DNA from: an uncultured Bacteroidia bacterium
Lineage (GTDB): Bacteria; Bacteroidota; Bacteroidia; Bacteroidales; UBA932
Assembly: GCA_902798975.1 (NCBI GenBank)
Contig: CADBYT010000007.1
Coordinates: 1-64,000, forward strand
DNA: 64,000 nucleotides
Direction: 5' to 3'
Of the stretch, positions 1 through 9,847 are shown piece by piece. Position 1 is the first letter of the stretch, and each line of letters starts with the position of its first letter. A model generated the notes under the pieces. The model ran no database searches, had not been told where the DNA came from, and saw only the letters and a program-made list of their open reading frames with translations. The position numbers and the translations under genes are program-made.

Positions 1-1
1 C

Positions 2-979
2 CGGAACCTGGACCGTCAGTTGCATAAGCTTGCCCGGGAATACAATCTGCGTTATTCAAGATATGCTGATGACATCACCTTCAGCAGCAACCGCAACGTG
101 TTCCAAAAAGGAGGAGAGTTCCAGCAGAAATTGGAGGAAATCATCACCGGACAGAACTTCTCCATCAACGAGAAGAAGACCCGCGTCCAAAACAAGAACC
201 AGCGGCAGGAAGTAACCGGTCTCGTGGTGAGCGACCGCGTTAATGTAGCCCGTAGCTACGTCCGTGATTTGGACAACATTCTCTATATCTGGGAGAAGTA
301 CGGCGAAGATGAGGCCTACGCTAAGTTTCTCGTTCACTATACTCCCAAGCAGAATCTCCATAAGAACAGGCCAAACATGGAATCCGTCATTCGGGGCAAA
401 CTCCTGTACCTTAAGATGGTCAAGGGGGCAGACAACGAGGTGTGGAGACGTTTGCAGAGACGATTCAACAGGGTGAGCGGAGCAAAACCTTCTACGGAAT
501 TCGCCACCATCAAATATCGTTATACCATCGCTGACTTTGAGAAGAAGATCGGGCAGGAACTTCAGATAGAAACCAACGACAAGGGCGTGATGCGCGGCTT
601 CTTTACTTTGAATGGCCAGAATACATTCGTCTCGTTCAGCCACTACGCCAGGACGAGAATAACCAACATATTGGCCAAGAACGACCCTGCGCAAATAGAG
701 AAGTTCAAAACCTCATATATGCTCATTTTCTACGAGCAGAACAATTCCGGTTTCTGGCGGATAGAGCGCAAGAGGCAATGGGTGAAAACGCTTTCTGTTG
801 ATGATTTGGATACAGATGCCGTGTTGGAACAGATACTGGCTGTCACGGTAGAGCCCAATGAAAACGCTGACGCAACGCCCGCGGTCGGAAAGAATACCGA
901 CGAAGTACTGGCTTCGTTAATAGATACCGATTTTGACTTAAAAACACTCGATGAATGGGACAAGATAAGAAGCAGTTGA
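2..979 (+). CDS. Reverse transcriptase, retron/DRT type, 5' end outside window
   Basis: The frame is open from base 2, so the gene starts left of the window; the in-frame TTG at 20 lies inside the palm and is not a start. The visible part begins just before the catalytic box: RYSRYADDITFS contains the YADD motif of RNA-directed DNA polymerases. It is followed by the VTGLVVSDRVNV segment and an RGKLLYLKMVKG helix region, which in family knowledge belong to the retron/DRT side of bacterial RTs rather than to group II introns. No maturase or HNH domain follows. Instead there is a C-terminal extension of about 150 residues (from about residue 160 of the visible part) that I do not recognise. The 3' end overlaps the next gene by 25 bases, which implies translational coupling. 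Any retron ncRNA would lie upstream and cannot be seen. RT identity is firm; the subclass is inference. Confidence 0.88.
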   Translation, partial: RNLDRQLHKLAREYNLRYSRYADDITFSSNRNVFQKGGEFQQKLEEIITGQNFSINEKKTRVQNKNQRQEVTGLVVSDRVNVARSYVRDLDNILYIWEKYGEDEAYAKFLVHYTPKQNLHKNRPNMESVIRGKLLYLKMVKGADNEVWRRLQRRFNRVSGAKPSTEFATIKYRYTIADFEKKIGQELQIETNDKGVMRGFFTLNGQNTFVSFSHYARTRITNILAKNDPAQIEKFKTSYMLIFYEQNNSGFWRIERKRQWVKTLSVDDLDTDAVLEQILAVTVEPNENADATPAVGKNTDEVLASLIDTDFDLKTLDEWDKIRSS

Positions 980-1974
980 CAAAACTTCTTGCTTTCGTCA
1001 AGGAACTCTACGACCATCCCGACAACAAGGAATTTGCTGCCGGGATTCAGGCTATTGTTATGGCAGATTCACAAGAAAGCAGAGATTCTAGATTTGATGA
1101 AATCTATGAGTACTGCATTGAAAACAATGCACGGAAGCAAGCCTATGCTGTTTATAGCAGGTTCCCGATAAAAGAAATTGCCGGGAAACTGTCTGAAGAT
1201 TATCTTTTGATGGAAAGTTTTAAAAGGAGGGGAGACTTTCTGAATTTCTCAGCGCAGTTGTTTAAGCAAATAGAAGGCATAGCAAACTATATATGCAAGA
1301 TGGATGCTTATAACCGCGCTTTTGCTAGCCTGATAAACTCGCCCGCATTTACTATGTATAATCCCGACACCCCCATGTCCATTTTCACGAGAAACATAGC
1401 GTCTCCCGCCGTTAAGAAGCTGGTTTTTGGTGAGTATGACAAAACAAAGGATGGAAAAGATAAAACCGGAATTAACATAAGTCAGCAGTATATTCTGGAT
1501 AAAATCAAAATCGCACTATATCTGGGCGGTTACGCTACTTGTTTGTTCTCATCAACTGAGTTTAACAATTTTGCATATGAAATCTCTAATGTCTATCAAA
1601 TAAGATGTGAAGCAGACCATAGCGGGAATGAGCGGAGTCCAAAACAAGAAACGGTATTCCAAGCTATCATCGCTGATCAGGATGGTTATTATTCAGTTTT
1701 TTTGAAACTTCTGCATTTCTTTATTGACAAGATTTCTGAGGGGTACTTGCGCCGGCAAGAAGTCTTTGATTATGCTTCAAATCTATCAGTAGAAGAATTG
1801 CATGGTGTTGTCACCAGTGCCCTTCCCGGTGCTTTGTATATTAAATGCGAAGGGCTACAATCCGAACTGGTTCCCACAAGTGCCTATAATCGAGGTTCTA
1901 AGTTCGAAAATGGGATGAAACTACTCGTTTCAAAAAAAGGAGGGACAATAATTCGAGTCGTACCCGAAGAATAA
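955..1974 (+). CDS. HEPN-like protein coupled to the reverse transcriptase
   Basis: A 339-residue protein whose ATG lies inside the end of the RT gene. The middle and C-terminal parts are helical, and residues 217-222 read RCEADH, an Rx4H signature typical of HEPN ribonucleases, in the context YQIRCEADHSG. An upstream helix around residues 99-113 (AQLFKQIEGIANYI) carries the glutamate often seen in the first HEPN helix. The last 40 residues form a small beta-rich tail. There is no signal peptide or membrane segment. In family terms HEPN proteins are toxin or effector RNases in defence systems. The overlap with an RT suggests an RT-controlled effector, but that role is inferred. Other possibilities are a non-catalytic helical scaffold or an RT partner of unknown function. 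Codon use is AT-rich like the rest of the island. Confidence 0.6.
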   Translation: MGQDKKQLTKLLAFVKELYDHPDNKEFAAGIQAIVMADSQESRDSRFDEIYEYCIENNARKQAYAVYSRFPIKEIAGKLSEDYLLMESFKRRGDFLNFSAQLFKQIEGIANYICKMDAYNRAFASLINSPAFTMYNPDTPMSIFTRNIASPAVKKLVFGEYDKTKDGKDKTGINISQQYILDKIKIALYLGGYATCLFSSTEFNNFAYEISNVYQIRCEADHSGNERSPKQETVFQAIIADQDGYYSVFLKLLHFFIDKISEGYLRRQEVFDYASNLSVEELHGVVTSALPGALYIKCEGLQSELVPTSAYNRGSKFENGMKLLVSKKGGTIIRVVPEE

Positions 1975-2022
1975 TGAGGCTTACTATCTGGATTATAAGC
2001 CCCATCATACAAGGATGTATCG

Positions 2023-4878
2023 CTATCGAATAGTCCAGCGCAAAATGAACATCTCTTCAGCAGAGACGGAATTAACCATACTCTTTTCCAGACTGTCTAT
2101 CTGTTCTTCTGATTTTGCATTATAATAATCCCTTGCTTCGTTGCATTTGATCTGAGCGTCATTAAGCTTCTTACTTAATGACATCTCAATCCGCTTGAGC
2201 TCAATCCGTTCTGAGGTGGAAGTCGCTTTGCGAGCGGCTCTTCGATTGGCTTGTAATTGTTTTCGTAAAGATATAACCTCGTCTTCAAGCGGGAACATAT
2301 TATCATCTGCCCAGGCATAAAGCTTATCGATTTCCGCATTCAAATAGGTTTGCATCCGCTCGGCCAAATCCTTTTTATATTCAGAGAGAATATCTTTAAA
2401 GGCCGTATTCAGCTCCATTGTAACATCTGATGGAATAAGGGCGTCCTTCTCGCTAATGACATCAAGCTCAAGGAGTTTCTTCCCAAAATCATCGGGAGTC
2501 AACTCACCACTATCTGAGACTCCGCAGATTAAAAGTTCTTCTTCATTGTCGTGTTCGTTACTAGCAACCACCTTATAACCAACACAATACCCGCTCTCCC
2601 CTTTGAATTGTTCGAGAGTAGCAGAGTGATATGGATAACCACTCAGATCAAAAACGCAACTAGTCGGCATTAACGAAATAATGCCTGCTTGGTCGAGTAT
2701 ATATTGACCAAGTGGCGTTCCTACTCGCAATTGTATGGTTTCCGCCCCTTTAATAAGTGAATAACGCCCCGGTTCTACATTGCTGATCTCGTCCACTAAT
2801 GTAAAACTGTGACCCGCTTCATCAATACTTTCTATATGATTCTTGAGAACTGAAATAGCAAGTTCCCATAAATGCTTATTATACTGGCTAATACGACCCG
2901 AATCAATGGCTTGTCGGCTTTTAAGTTTTTTAACGACATCTTCATCAAAATGTTCTAGAAGGGCATTCTTAGTTTGCTTCATCCGTTCAGAGATGATATC
3001 TTCAAGCTCCTTCTGTAATTCATCAAACGCCGCATTGATTTCTGCTTCAGTCCTGCAAGATTGGTAAATGGCATTAAGTCTCTTCTCGAAATCAATATTA
3101 GACTCTATGGCACCAAGGATTTCGTCACTGCTTCCAAATACGCCATCAAAGAGATTAAACTTGGAGTTCAAAAGCTCATAGACTCTTCGATCTGCTGCAT
3201 TTGACTGATTCACGAAATTGACAACAACTACATCATGCTTCTGGCCATAGCGATGACAACGACCAATGCGTTGCTCAATACGTTGAGGATTCCAGGGCAT
3301 ATCATAATTGACGACCATTGAGCAGAACTGAAGGTTGATACCTTCTGCACCGGCCTCTGTTGCAATCATGATATCAGCTTCTTCTTCGAAGTAATCAGTA
3401 AGAGCCTGTTTTTTGTCTATTAATGGATCTCCGGAAACCCTGTCACTTCCTTTATGACGTGATAGCCAACGACTGTAAATCGCCTTTGCCTCGGGTGAAG
3501 AGTTCGTCCCATTAAAACATACTATTCTCCCTTCGTAACCGTGACTATCAAGATATGATTTAAGATAATCCTGTGTTCGGCAACTTTCCGTGAATATCAA
3601 TGCCTTCTTATAAGCTCCAATAGCTTCCATTTTCTTGAAAGCCAGCGCCAGCGCCTGGACAAGAGCTTTGGCTTTACTTTCTTCACCAACACTTTTTGCC
3701 AGATTAATGAAACCTTCTAAGTCTTTTATCTCTGAACGCATGGCATTCTCTGCCATACCCTTAGAGGAGAGCTCTTCCGGGATATCCCAGTTTGCATCAT
3801 CGACATCATCTTCGTCCAAGATCTCATCATCTTCTGCCAAAGCGTTAATCAGGTTCTTCACCTGACCAGTTGCCAGATATTCTTCAACTCGCTGCTTGAG
3901 TTTACCAAGAGTAAAACTAAGAGCATAAGATGATGACGCCATCACTTTCCGGATAGTGATACTCATCAGGGGTCGAATAACCTCCGGAATAGCAAATAGA
4001 AACGGTCTGGAAAGATAATCGGTTATCTGGTCATACAGATTCTGTTCTTCAGGATTCAATGTAAAGTCCTGGACCATTGCCGTCCTCTTCGTGTATCTTA
4101 CGTATTCTTGGACTTGTCGGCGGAGTGTTCTCTGAACAATGTTCTGCAGGCGGCCCTTTAATTCTCCAAAACGAGCCGCGTCACGGGTAGATACTGCATT
4201 ATACTCGTTGGAAAAATTGTCAACATTTGAGAAATACTGTCCATCTATAATACTGACAAGTCCATACAACTCGTTGAGATTATTCTGCAAAGGAGTTGCC
4301 GTTAGCAGCACCTTTTTGTATGGCATCAATGAGGCTCGAATTGCCGCCGCTATCTTATTCTTTTTCTTAAAGACATTCCGCAGTTTATGAGCTTCATCCA
4401 AGACCACCAAATCCCATGGCACTCTGTGTATTTCATCAGCGTGCTTTGCCGCAAACTGGTATGAACAAATTATGATATTTTCCTGTTGGAACGGGTCTCT
4501 TTTCAAGGAAAACAGTTCATCATATACAGAGCGGACGATAACAGAAGAAGGGAGATAAAATTTGTCTCGAAGCTCTAAGTTCCACTGATTCCTCAAAGAA
4601 GCAGGAACAATAATAAGTATCCTCCTTTTGTGCTCAGCCCAGCTTTGGGACAAGATGATACCTGCCTCTATCGTTTTCCCAAGACCCACCTCGTCAGCAA
4701 GAATAGCGCCTTTGCTCAGTGGGGACTTAAAAGCAAATAGAGCCGCGTCTACCTGGTGTGGGTTTAAATCCACTCTGGCTTCCGAGAGAACTCCAGTGAA
4801 TCTAGAATCGTCTCCCGTGGACTTCTTGTGGCTGATGTCCCAGGCAAAATACTTCTTCTGAAGAGGTGTTAAGTACAT
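2023..4878 (-). CDS. SNF2-family helicase of a Zorya-like operon (ZorD/ZorG position)
   Basis: A 951-residue SF2/SNF2 ATPase. Motif I is DEVGLGKT (Lys68), motif II is DEAH (161-164), motif III is LTATPLQNN, and the second RecA domain carries ATEAGAEGIN and QRIGRCHRYGQ (motifs V and VI). This is the RapA/HepA-like branch. After the motor comes a long region rich in charged coiled coil (about 790-940). I see no nuclease motif, unlike ZorD of type I Zorya, which in literature knowledge carries a nuclease domain. It is the last gene of a four-gene operon, six bases after the GHKL-DUF3883 gene. The expected role is remodelling or translocating on invading DNA. The downstream neighbour, the RT-HEPN pair, converges on it. 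Confidence 0.9.
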   Translation of the reverse strand: MYLTPLQKKYFAWDISHKKSTGDDSRFTGVLSEARVDLNPHQVDAALFAFKSPLSKGAILADEVGLGKTIEAGIILSQSWAEHKRRILIIVPASLRNQWNLELRDKFYLPSSVIVRSVYDELFSLKRDPFQQENIIICSYQFAAKHADEIHRVPWDLVVLDEAHKLRNVFKKKNKIAAAIRASLMPYKKVLLTATPLQNNLNELYGLVSIIDGQYFSNVDNFSNEYNAVSTRDAARFGELKGRLQNIVQRTLRRQVQEYVRYTKRTAMVQDFTLNPEEQNLYDQITDYLSRPFLFAIPEVIRPLMSITIRKVMASSSYALSFTLGKLKQRVEEYLATGQVKNLINALAEDDEILDEDDVDDANWDIPEELSSKGMAENAMRSEIKDLEGFINLAKSVGEESKAKALVQALALAFKKMEAIGAYKKALIFTESCRTQDYLKSYLDSHGYEGRIVCFNGTNSSPEAKAIYSRWLSRHKGSDRVSGDPLIDKKQALTDYFEEEADIMIATEAGAEGINLQFCSMVVNYDMPWNPQRIEQRIGRCHRYGQKHDVVVVNFVNQSNAADRRVYELLNSKFNLFDGVFGSSDEILGAIESNIDFEKRLNAIYQSCRTEAEINAAFDELQKELEDIISERMKQTKNALLEHFDEDVVKKLKSRQAIDSGRISQYNKHLWELAISVLKNHIESIDEAGHSFTLVDEISNVEPGRYSLIKGAETIQLRVGTPLGQYILDQAGIISLMPTSCVFDLSGYPYHSATLEQFKGESGYCVGYKVVASNEHDNEEELLICGVSDSGELTPDDFGKKLLELDVISEKDALIPSDVTMELNTAFKDILSEYKKDLAERMQTYLNAEIDKLYAWADDNMFPLEDEVISLRKQLQANRRAARKATSTSERIELKRIEMSLSKKLNDAQIKCNEARDYYNAKSEEQIDSLEKSMVNSVSAEEMFILRWTIR

Positions 4879-4884
4879 AGATTG

Positions 4885-7800
4885 CTAGGGTCTAGGCAGT
4901 CGTTCAATTTTTATTCCGTATTCCGGTGATGCGGCATCAAACTCCTCAATCCTTGCTTTCCTCCAGTAGTCCTTAGCGATCTTCTGGCAGTCCTTTTTAA
5001 GCCTTGAATCTGCTTCATAATCTGCCTCGGCGCCATAAAGGTCACGAATGCGCTCATAAGACTTTGTCAATTCAAGATCTGCCAATGAAATACGAACGAT
5101 ACGGAATGGTTCGTCAGGATGCTTCTGCATGAAAGCATTTTGTGATTTATGAATATAGAGAGGAACTGCCTCCTCTTTGAAGGAGTACAGATTCGTTTTC
5201 ACATCGACGTACAGAGTTGGACGAGCATCTGTTGCTGGAAGCATAAAGTCATAATCTCCTACACCATGTGACGCTGCATAATCGTACTTTATGTCGTTAT
5301 TCTCAAGATACTGTTGATAGATGAGCTCACCGATGTAGCCGATAGTCTTACGAACCTTTGACTCCATCGATTCATCGTCATCCTGGAAGTCCTCAAGAAG
5401 ATTCTTGATCTTGTCTTTATTCTCGGCTACTGTCTTGAGCTCCTCTTCAGTTAGCCCATCGAGAATGTCTTTGACCGTGTCTAGGTTGTCATTGAGTTTG
5501 TTCAAGGTGTTTTCTCCGAGTTTGCCAGCCATCTCGACGGCCTTCTTCTCATTCTCATCAAGGGCGTTCGGGTCGATACCATTCTCGACCATATCGACGT
5601 AGATGCTCTGCAGCGAGATGAACGGGTTCTTGAAGAAATCCTGAGCCTTGGCAACCCTTTCGAGAGTTTTCATCTCGGTGAGTTCTTCGGCATTGGGATG
5701 TTGTATAACAACGGTCTTGGCATCCTTGTCGAACCCGAAGAGGTCGTTACGTGAAGAAATCTTCAGAGCCTCATTCCCAGAGGACTCGTCAGTGACAGTT
5801 ATGACAATGTTTACAGGTTGTTCACTGATGAAAATCCTTACGCCTTCGCTCTCGTCGGTTGTCCTCCACTGCGTGTAAACCTTCGCTCCCCATTCCTGGT
5901 ACTCTTTCTTCTCGGCCGTGGTATTGATGCGGTAGCGGGTGTAGAAATTGAGGTTTTGACGGGTGAAATAGTTGAGGTTGTAACCGCCAATCTTATGCTG
6001 ACGGAAAAAACTCTTCAGGGTGGGCTTGTTCTCAATTTGGACGGTGTTGTTATAGACGTTGTCGAACTCCATCAGGACCATCTCTTCGTCTAGATATTCG
6101 AAGGACAGGATCATGTGCGACATCCCGTCCTGCTCCTTTTCGAAGGTCGGTGTGTATCGGAAAACTGGAATGTCGTCTGTGTCTTCAGGAAGCCTGTCGA
6201 GGAGGGTCTTGAGAGTATCAAACCGAGAATCAGTATACATGAAAGGAATTTTGTATTGCTGATTCACTATCCATTGTACGGTTCTCGAGAGCCGATCTGC
6301 GTCCTCCACCACGCCGTTGAAAGCGAGGAAGGGCAAGCCATCATGAATGGCGTTACGGATGGCAATATAGTCGTCTGCGACCGTATGTAATCCTTTCAGA
6401 AGGCTGATGGCTTTCTGCGGGTCTTTTGCGATCCAATTGAAGATATCGACGGGTAGTTTCTCTTCGTCCAGAAGGAGGCCCTCATCGGCGTACACCTGCA
6501 GCTCCTTGTTAAATCCCGCCATCTTGAAGTACTCATCGAAGCCGGCGAAGTTGTTCTCACCGATCATCACCAAAGCGTCAGAGAGGGGAGTGTCATCGCT
6601 AATCTCCAGCTCCTTGTATTCGCACTTCTTTTGGATGGAGTAATCCAGGCAGAAACGGAGCTGCTCGAGGTCGAGATAGCAGTTATGGAGCTCATCATAG
6701 ATGTCCTCCGGAGATAGCTCTTCCTGGTTGTTAGCGTAGACTGTGCTCCGGAAAGCCGGGGCATCAGGGATGCATGCAAGGAATTTGTCGACAAGCTCGT
6801 TTTCCGTCTTGCTGTCGTGGATGAGCTTGTAAAGGTCGTAATCGGTGCCGTTGAAGCGTACCATGTCCGATTTGATGGAATCCGGAAGCCGCTCTCCATT
6901 GAACATGATAAGCTTCAGGAGCTTCTCCCTGTAATCATAATTGCTTCCGCCTTCGGAGATCTTCGTCATGGCATAGCGGATGACCTGCCATTCGGGGTCT
7001 TCCTCGGCGATATCATCATTTACATAGAGGTTGGGGAGACGGTTGAAATATGCAGTTACTATGGCCTCGTTATGCTTTCGTGCGACAGGAAGCAGTTTTG
7101 GGAGCTGTCCCGGATGGATCTTTGTGATGACGGACTCCATCATCTCGTGAGAGGTGGTAAGCTCGAATTCGGCCAACTGTGACCTGTCGAAGTAACGGCA
7201 GACCTCAGGAGAGATGCGGCAATACCTGATGGTGTCAAGGGCCTGGTCAATCGCCTCGGACTCAATGGCGCATGTATAGTTGGTCTCGTTCAGGAGCTTA
7301 ACGATGCGGTAATTGTTCTCACTCTGCTGAGTGACCTTGAAGCTCTTGAGAATCCTCGTTCCAGCAACACTGACGATACAGCCCAGAAGGCGGGAATCCA
7401 CAATGGCTCCCTGGCCGATGATGTCTCCGATGGAGGCTCCTTCAGTCTCGAAAGGAGCTTCAGAGAGGATCTTCTTGAACTGAAAGGGGACAATGGAATA
7501 CCCCTTCGTCTCGGCGAACATGGCGATGCGATCATACTGTTCGCTATCTAGATGCTCGTCCTTAAGGAGGAAGGTTTTGTTTGTTGTGGGTACACCATCA
7601 ACGTCAAGGTATAAATGAAGACGGTCGCTTGGCTCTTCGGCATCTTTATAGACACTAATAATGTCCTTTAAGTATGCCTGATGCTGTGTGCCCCAGTCGG
7701 GGAGGGTGGTGAGTTCGTCAAAGTTATCCAAGAGCCAATTCCAGATCTCTTTCTTGCCGGTGATGAAAAGGTCATTGAGGCCTTCGACATTAGGTATGTA

Positions 7801-9846
7801 GCCATAGGCACAGTAAGAATCAAACAGGATAGTGTCCTTCGGCTTTTGACGGAGCATCTGTTTGAAAGGCCTGTACTTGCCATCCGGTCCTTGGAAAAGA
7901 GATACAAAATCCTTGAGCGCCTTTTCTGCTCTTGAGAAGCGCTTGGCGTCCACAAGGACGCGGCAAGCTACGTCCACACTGTCGTCTCCGTCCCTATAGA
8001 AATCGATCCTCTTTACAATCTTTTGAACATTGATGGTTCCGTTATTGCTGGTTCCGTCCTGACTCAAGAAACTGATAGGGCCGAGGATATACTCGACTTT
8101 GAGGCTGCGGTCAAGATGCTCATGTCCCGCTTTCTCGTCATAGAGAAGGACTGGATTATCGGCAGAAATAACCTGCTCGAGGCTATAGACGTTGCCTTTA
8201 TTAGTTCTCAGGAGAGGTTTGCTGAAAAGATCCGCGTCCTCCTTACTGAACTTCACGAAATGCTCGTGGAACTTAAGGTAATCCTCTTTGGGGAGGTTCG
8301 CTATCCATGCGGCGAGTTTGGACTTGTCTGCTGCCAGAAGAACCTCTTTCAAGGGCCAAGGCTCTGCCTTGATGCCGAAATTTGTAAGTTCTTTCTTGGC
8401 GATATCCTCGCTTATCCACTGGTATTGAGTAATGCCGACTTGCGATAGCGGAATCAGCTTGCTAAGATCATTAGGCGTGCGGACCTTTTCCTCGGGGAGA
8501 TATGATCCTTCCTGCGTCTTGACATTCTGCTTGAAGAACGGGCCGAAGACGTTGTAGAAGGGCTCCCTAATAAATAGAACGTCTTCTTTCTTCAAAGGAT
8601 GGGACGCAATGATGGCATCGTAAAGGTAGTGGAACTGTTCAGGGTTGTGGGCCCTGGTGTTTTCCACCTGTTCAAGGAGATTCTTGAAGGCCTCCTTTAA
8701 TTGAAGGCTGGTTTTATGGGTGTCATTGATTCTCTGACGACTGTCATCAGGTTCAAAGTTCTGGGAATCAATGATGAATCCTAGATTATAACGAGCTTCG
8801 GTTATTGGGAGAGTCTTGTACAGGGAAACAACGCCGTCTTTGGCGAAGTCCGGATTGAACGCGAACTGGTAAGAGAACTTTTCTTCCGCATCCGGGAGTT
8901 TGTAATTGATAGGCAGGTATTGAACATTGTGCTGCATCTCAACTTCCTGATTGTTCACAAGAATGCGTTCAAGGTGCCTTCCGTGGTTCTTTTCCTTGTC
9001 TGCTGTTAGGGCGGCGAAACCGCCAAGACGAGAGAGTACCTTTTTGATGTTTCCTTCGTCCGCAATGGCTTCGCTCTGACCTTTACCGAGGGGAACGATA
9101 AGTGCAGATCCCGTGTTAAGGCGGACGATGCTACGCTTGGGATTGACGAGACGTTCGAAAGCGGCACGGATATCACTGAACTCCCTATCGGTAAAAAACA
9201 CATCGTCAACACCTGGTGCAACTGGGTAGTATGTCATGAGAATTTTACATACAAGGAGATCAGGCTTTTCAGCATAAGGATCCGTAAGTGTCCATTCGGA
9301 CTCCGTCTGGAAACGGAAGTCAGACAATTGATCGGGGTTCCCCCAACTGACAAGATAAGGCCCTTTCTTCTCTTGTTTGATGGCCTTGATAAGGAGGGAT
9401 CGATTACTTGCCAAGCCCTTATCGGGAATCAGAGTGTAGAGTAGTTTTGAGCCCTTACCGAACTCCCCGCTTTTGGTCTCGTCGCCGGCCTTGGGAGATT
9501 TGCCTTTGGTAAGAAAATTAAAAAGTTGCCCGTCGGGGAGTTTTGTTTTGTGATCCCAAAAATCGGTATAAAAAGGAATGCCGTTATTAAGTATAATGAG
9601 ATAGCTCTCATCGAAATAAAAACATAGAGAATCCGCATGAGCATCAAAAGCATTCTGAACGAACTCGTAAAATAGCTGTTCTTCGGAATCCTTCGCGAAA
9701 CTCGCTACTTCCCGTATTGTTGTATCCAACTGCTGGGTAACTCCATAAATACGCTCAAGAAACGGCTCTTCATCCGTCCCCAAGAGCGAAAGGCTTGACC
9801 CAGGGCAATATCCTTTTAGATATTTCTCTATGTCGCGAATCTTCAT
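4885..9846 (-). CDS. Giant GHKL ATPase with C-terminal DUF3883 nuclease-like domain
   Basis: A 1,653-residue cytosolic protein. The N-terminus has a sacsin/Hsp90-like GHKL ATPase: N-box EFVQNAFDAHAD (Glu61, Asn65, Asp68), a variant G1 box LNNGIPF at 86-92, and the glycine loop GEFGKGSK at 127-134. The C-terminal 150 residues match the DUF3883 pattern: Glu1507 in YIGELIYQQYL, GDYDF (Asp1533) and YVDVKT (Asp1548, Lys1550), a PD-(D/E)XK-like nuclease core. The roughly 1,200 residues between are unrecognised. It lies one base after the ZorB-like gene and six bases before the helicase, so it is co-transcribed with them. ATP-dependent sensing coupled to DNA cleavage is a reasonable inference. It replaces the ZorC of type I Zorya; from memory, a DUF3883 protein (ZorF) marks type III, which I could not verify here. 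Confidence 0.82.
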   Translation of the reverse strand: MKIRDIEKYLKGYCPGSSLSLLGTDEEPFLERIYGVTQQLDTTIREVASFAKDSEEQLFYEFVQNAFDAHADSLCFYFDESYLIILNNGIPFYTDFWDHKTKLPDGQLFNFLTKGKSPKAGDETKSGEFGKGSKLLYTLIPDKGLASNRSLLIKAIKQEKKGPYLVSWGNPDQLSDFRFQTESEWTLTDPYAEKPDLLVCKILMTYYPVAPGVDDVFFTDREFSDIRAAFERLVNPKRSIVRLNTGSALIVPLGKGQSEAIADEGNIKKVLSRLGGFAALTADKEKNHGRHLERILVNNQEVEMQHNVQYLPINYKLPDAEEKFSYQFAFNPDFAKDGVVSLYKTLPITEARYNLGFIIDSQNFEPDDSRQRINDTHKTSLQLKEAFKNLLEQVENTRAHNPEQFHYLYDAIIASHPLKKEDVLFIREPFYNVFGPFFKQNVKTQEGSYLPEEKVRTPNDLSKLIPLSQVGITQYQWISEDIAKKELTNFGIKAEPWPLKEVLLAADKSKLAAWIANLPKEDYLKFHEHFVKFSKEDADLFSKPLLRTNKGNVYSLEQVISADNPVLLYDEKAGHEHLDRSLKVEYILGPISFLSQDGTSNNGTINVQKIVKRIDFYRDGDDSVDVACRVLVDAKRFSRAEKALKDFVSLFQGPDGKYRPFKQMLRQKPKDTILFDSYCAYGYIPNVEGLNDLFITGKKEIWNWLLDNFDELTTLPDWGTQHQAYLKDIISVYKDAEEPSDRLHLYLDVDGVPTTNKTFLLKDEHLDSEQYDRIAMFAETKGYSIVPFQFKKILSEAPFETEGASIGDIIGQGAIVDSRLLGCIVSVAGTRILKSFKVTQQSENNYRIVKLLNETNYTCAIESEAIDQALDTIRYCRISPEVCRYFDRSQLAEFELTTSHEMMESVITKIHPGQLPKLLPVARKHNEAIVTAYFNRLPNLYVNDDIAEEDPEWQVIRYAMTKISEGGSNYDYREKLLKLIMFNGERLPDSIKSDMVRFNGTDYDLYKLIHDSKTENELVDKFLACIPDAPAFRSTVYANNQEELSPEDIYDELHNCYLDLEQLRFCLDYSIQKKCEYKELEISDDTPLSDALVMIGENNFAGFDEYFKMAGFNKELQVYADEGLLLDEEKLPVDIFNWIAKDPQKAISLLKGLHTVADDYIAIRNAIHDGLPFLAFNGVVEDADRLSRTVQWIVNQQYKIPFMYTDSRFDTLKTLLDRLPEDTDDIPVFRYTPTFEKEQDGMSHMILSFEYLDEEMVLMEFDNVYNNTVQIENKPTLKSFFRQHKIGGYNLNYFTRQNLNFYTRYRINTTAEKKEYQEWGAKVYTQWRTTDESEGVRIFISEQPVNIVITVTDESSGNEALKISSRNDLFGFDKDAKTVVIQHPNAEELTEMKTLERVAKAQDFFKNPFISLQSIYVDMVENGIDPNALDENEKKAVEMAGKLGENTLNKLNDNLDTVKDILDGLTEEELKTVAENKDKIKNLLEDFQDDDESMESKVRKTIGYIGELIYQQYLENNDIKYDYAASHGVGDYDFMLPATDARPTLYVDVKTNLYSFKEEAVPLYIHKSQNAFMQKHPDEPFRIVRISLADLELTKSYERIRDLYGAEADYEADSRLKKDCQKIAKDYWRKARIEEFDAASPEYGIKIERLPRP

Positions 9847-9847
9847 G

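Noticed and set aside
2-979. Group II intron maturase
   Set aside because: No maturase X domain or HNH follows the palm, and the VTGLVV segment plus partner gene fit retron/DRT RTs better.
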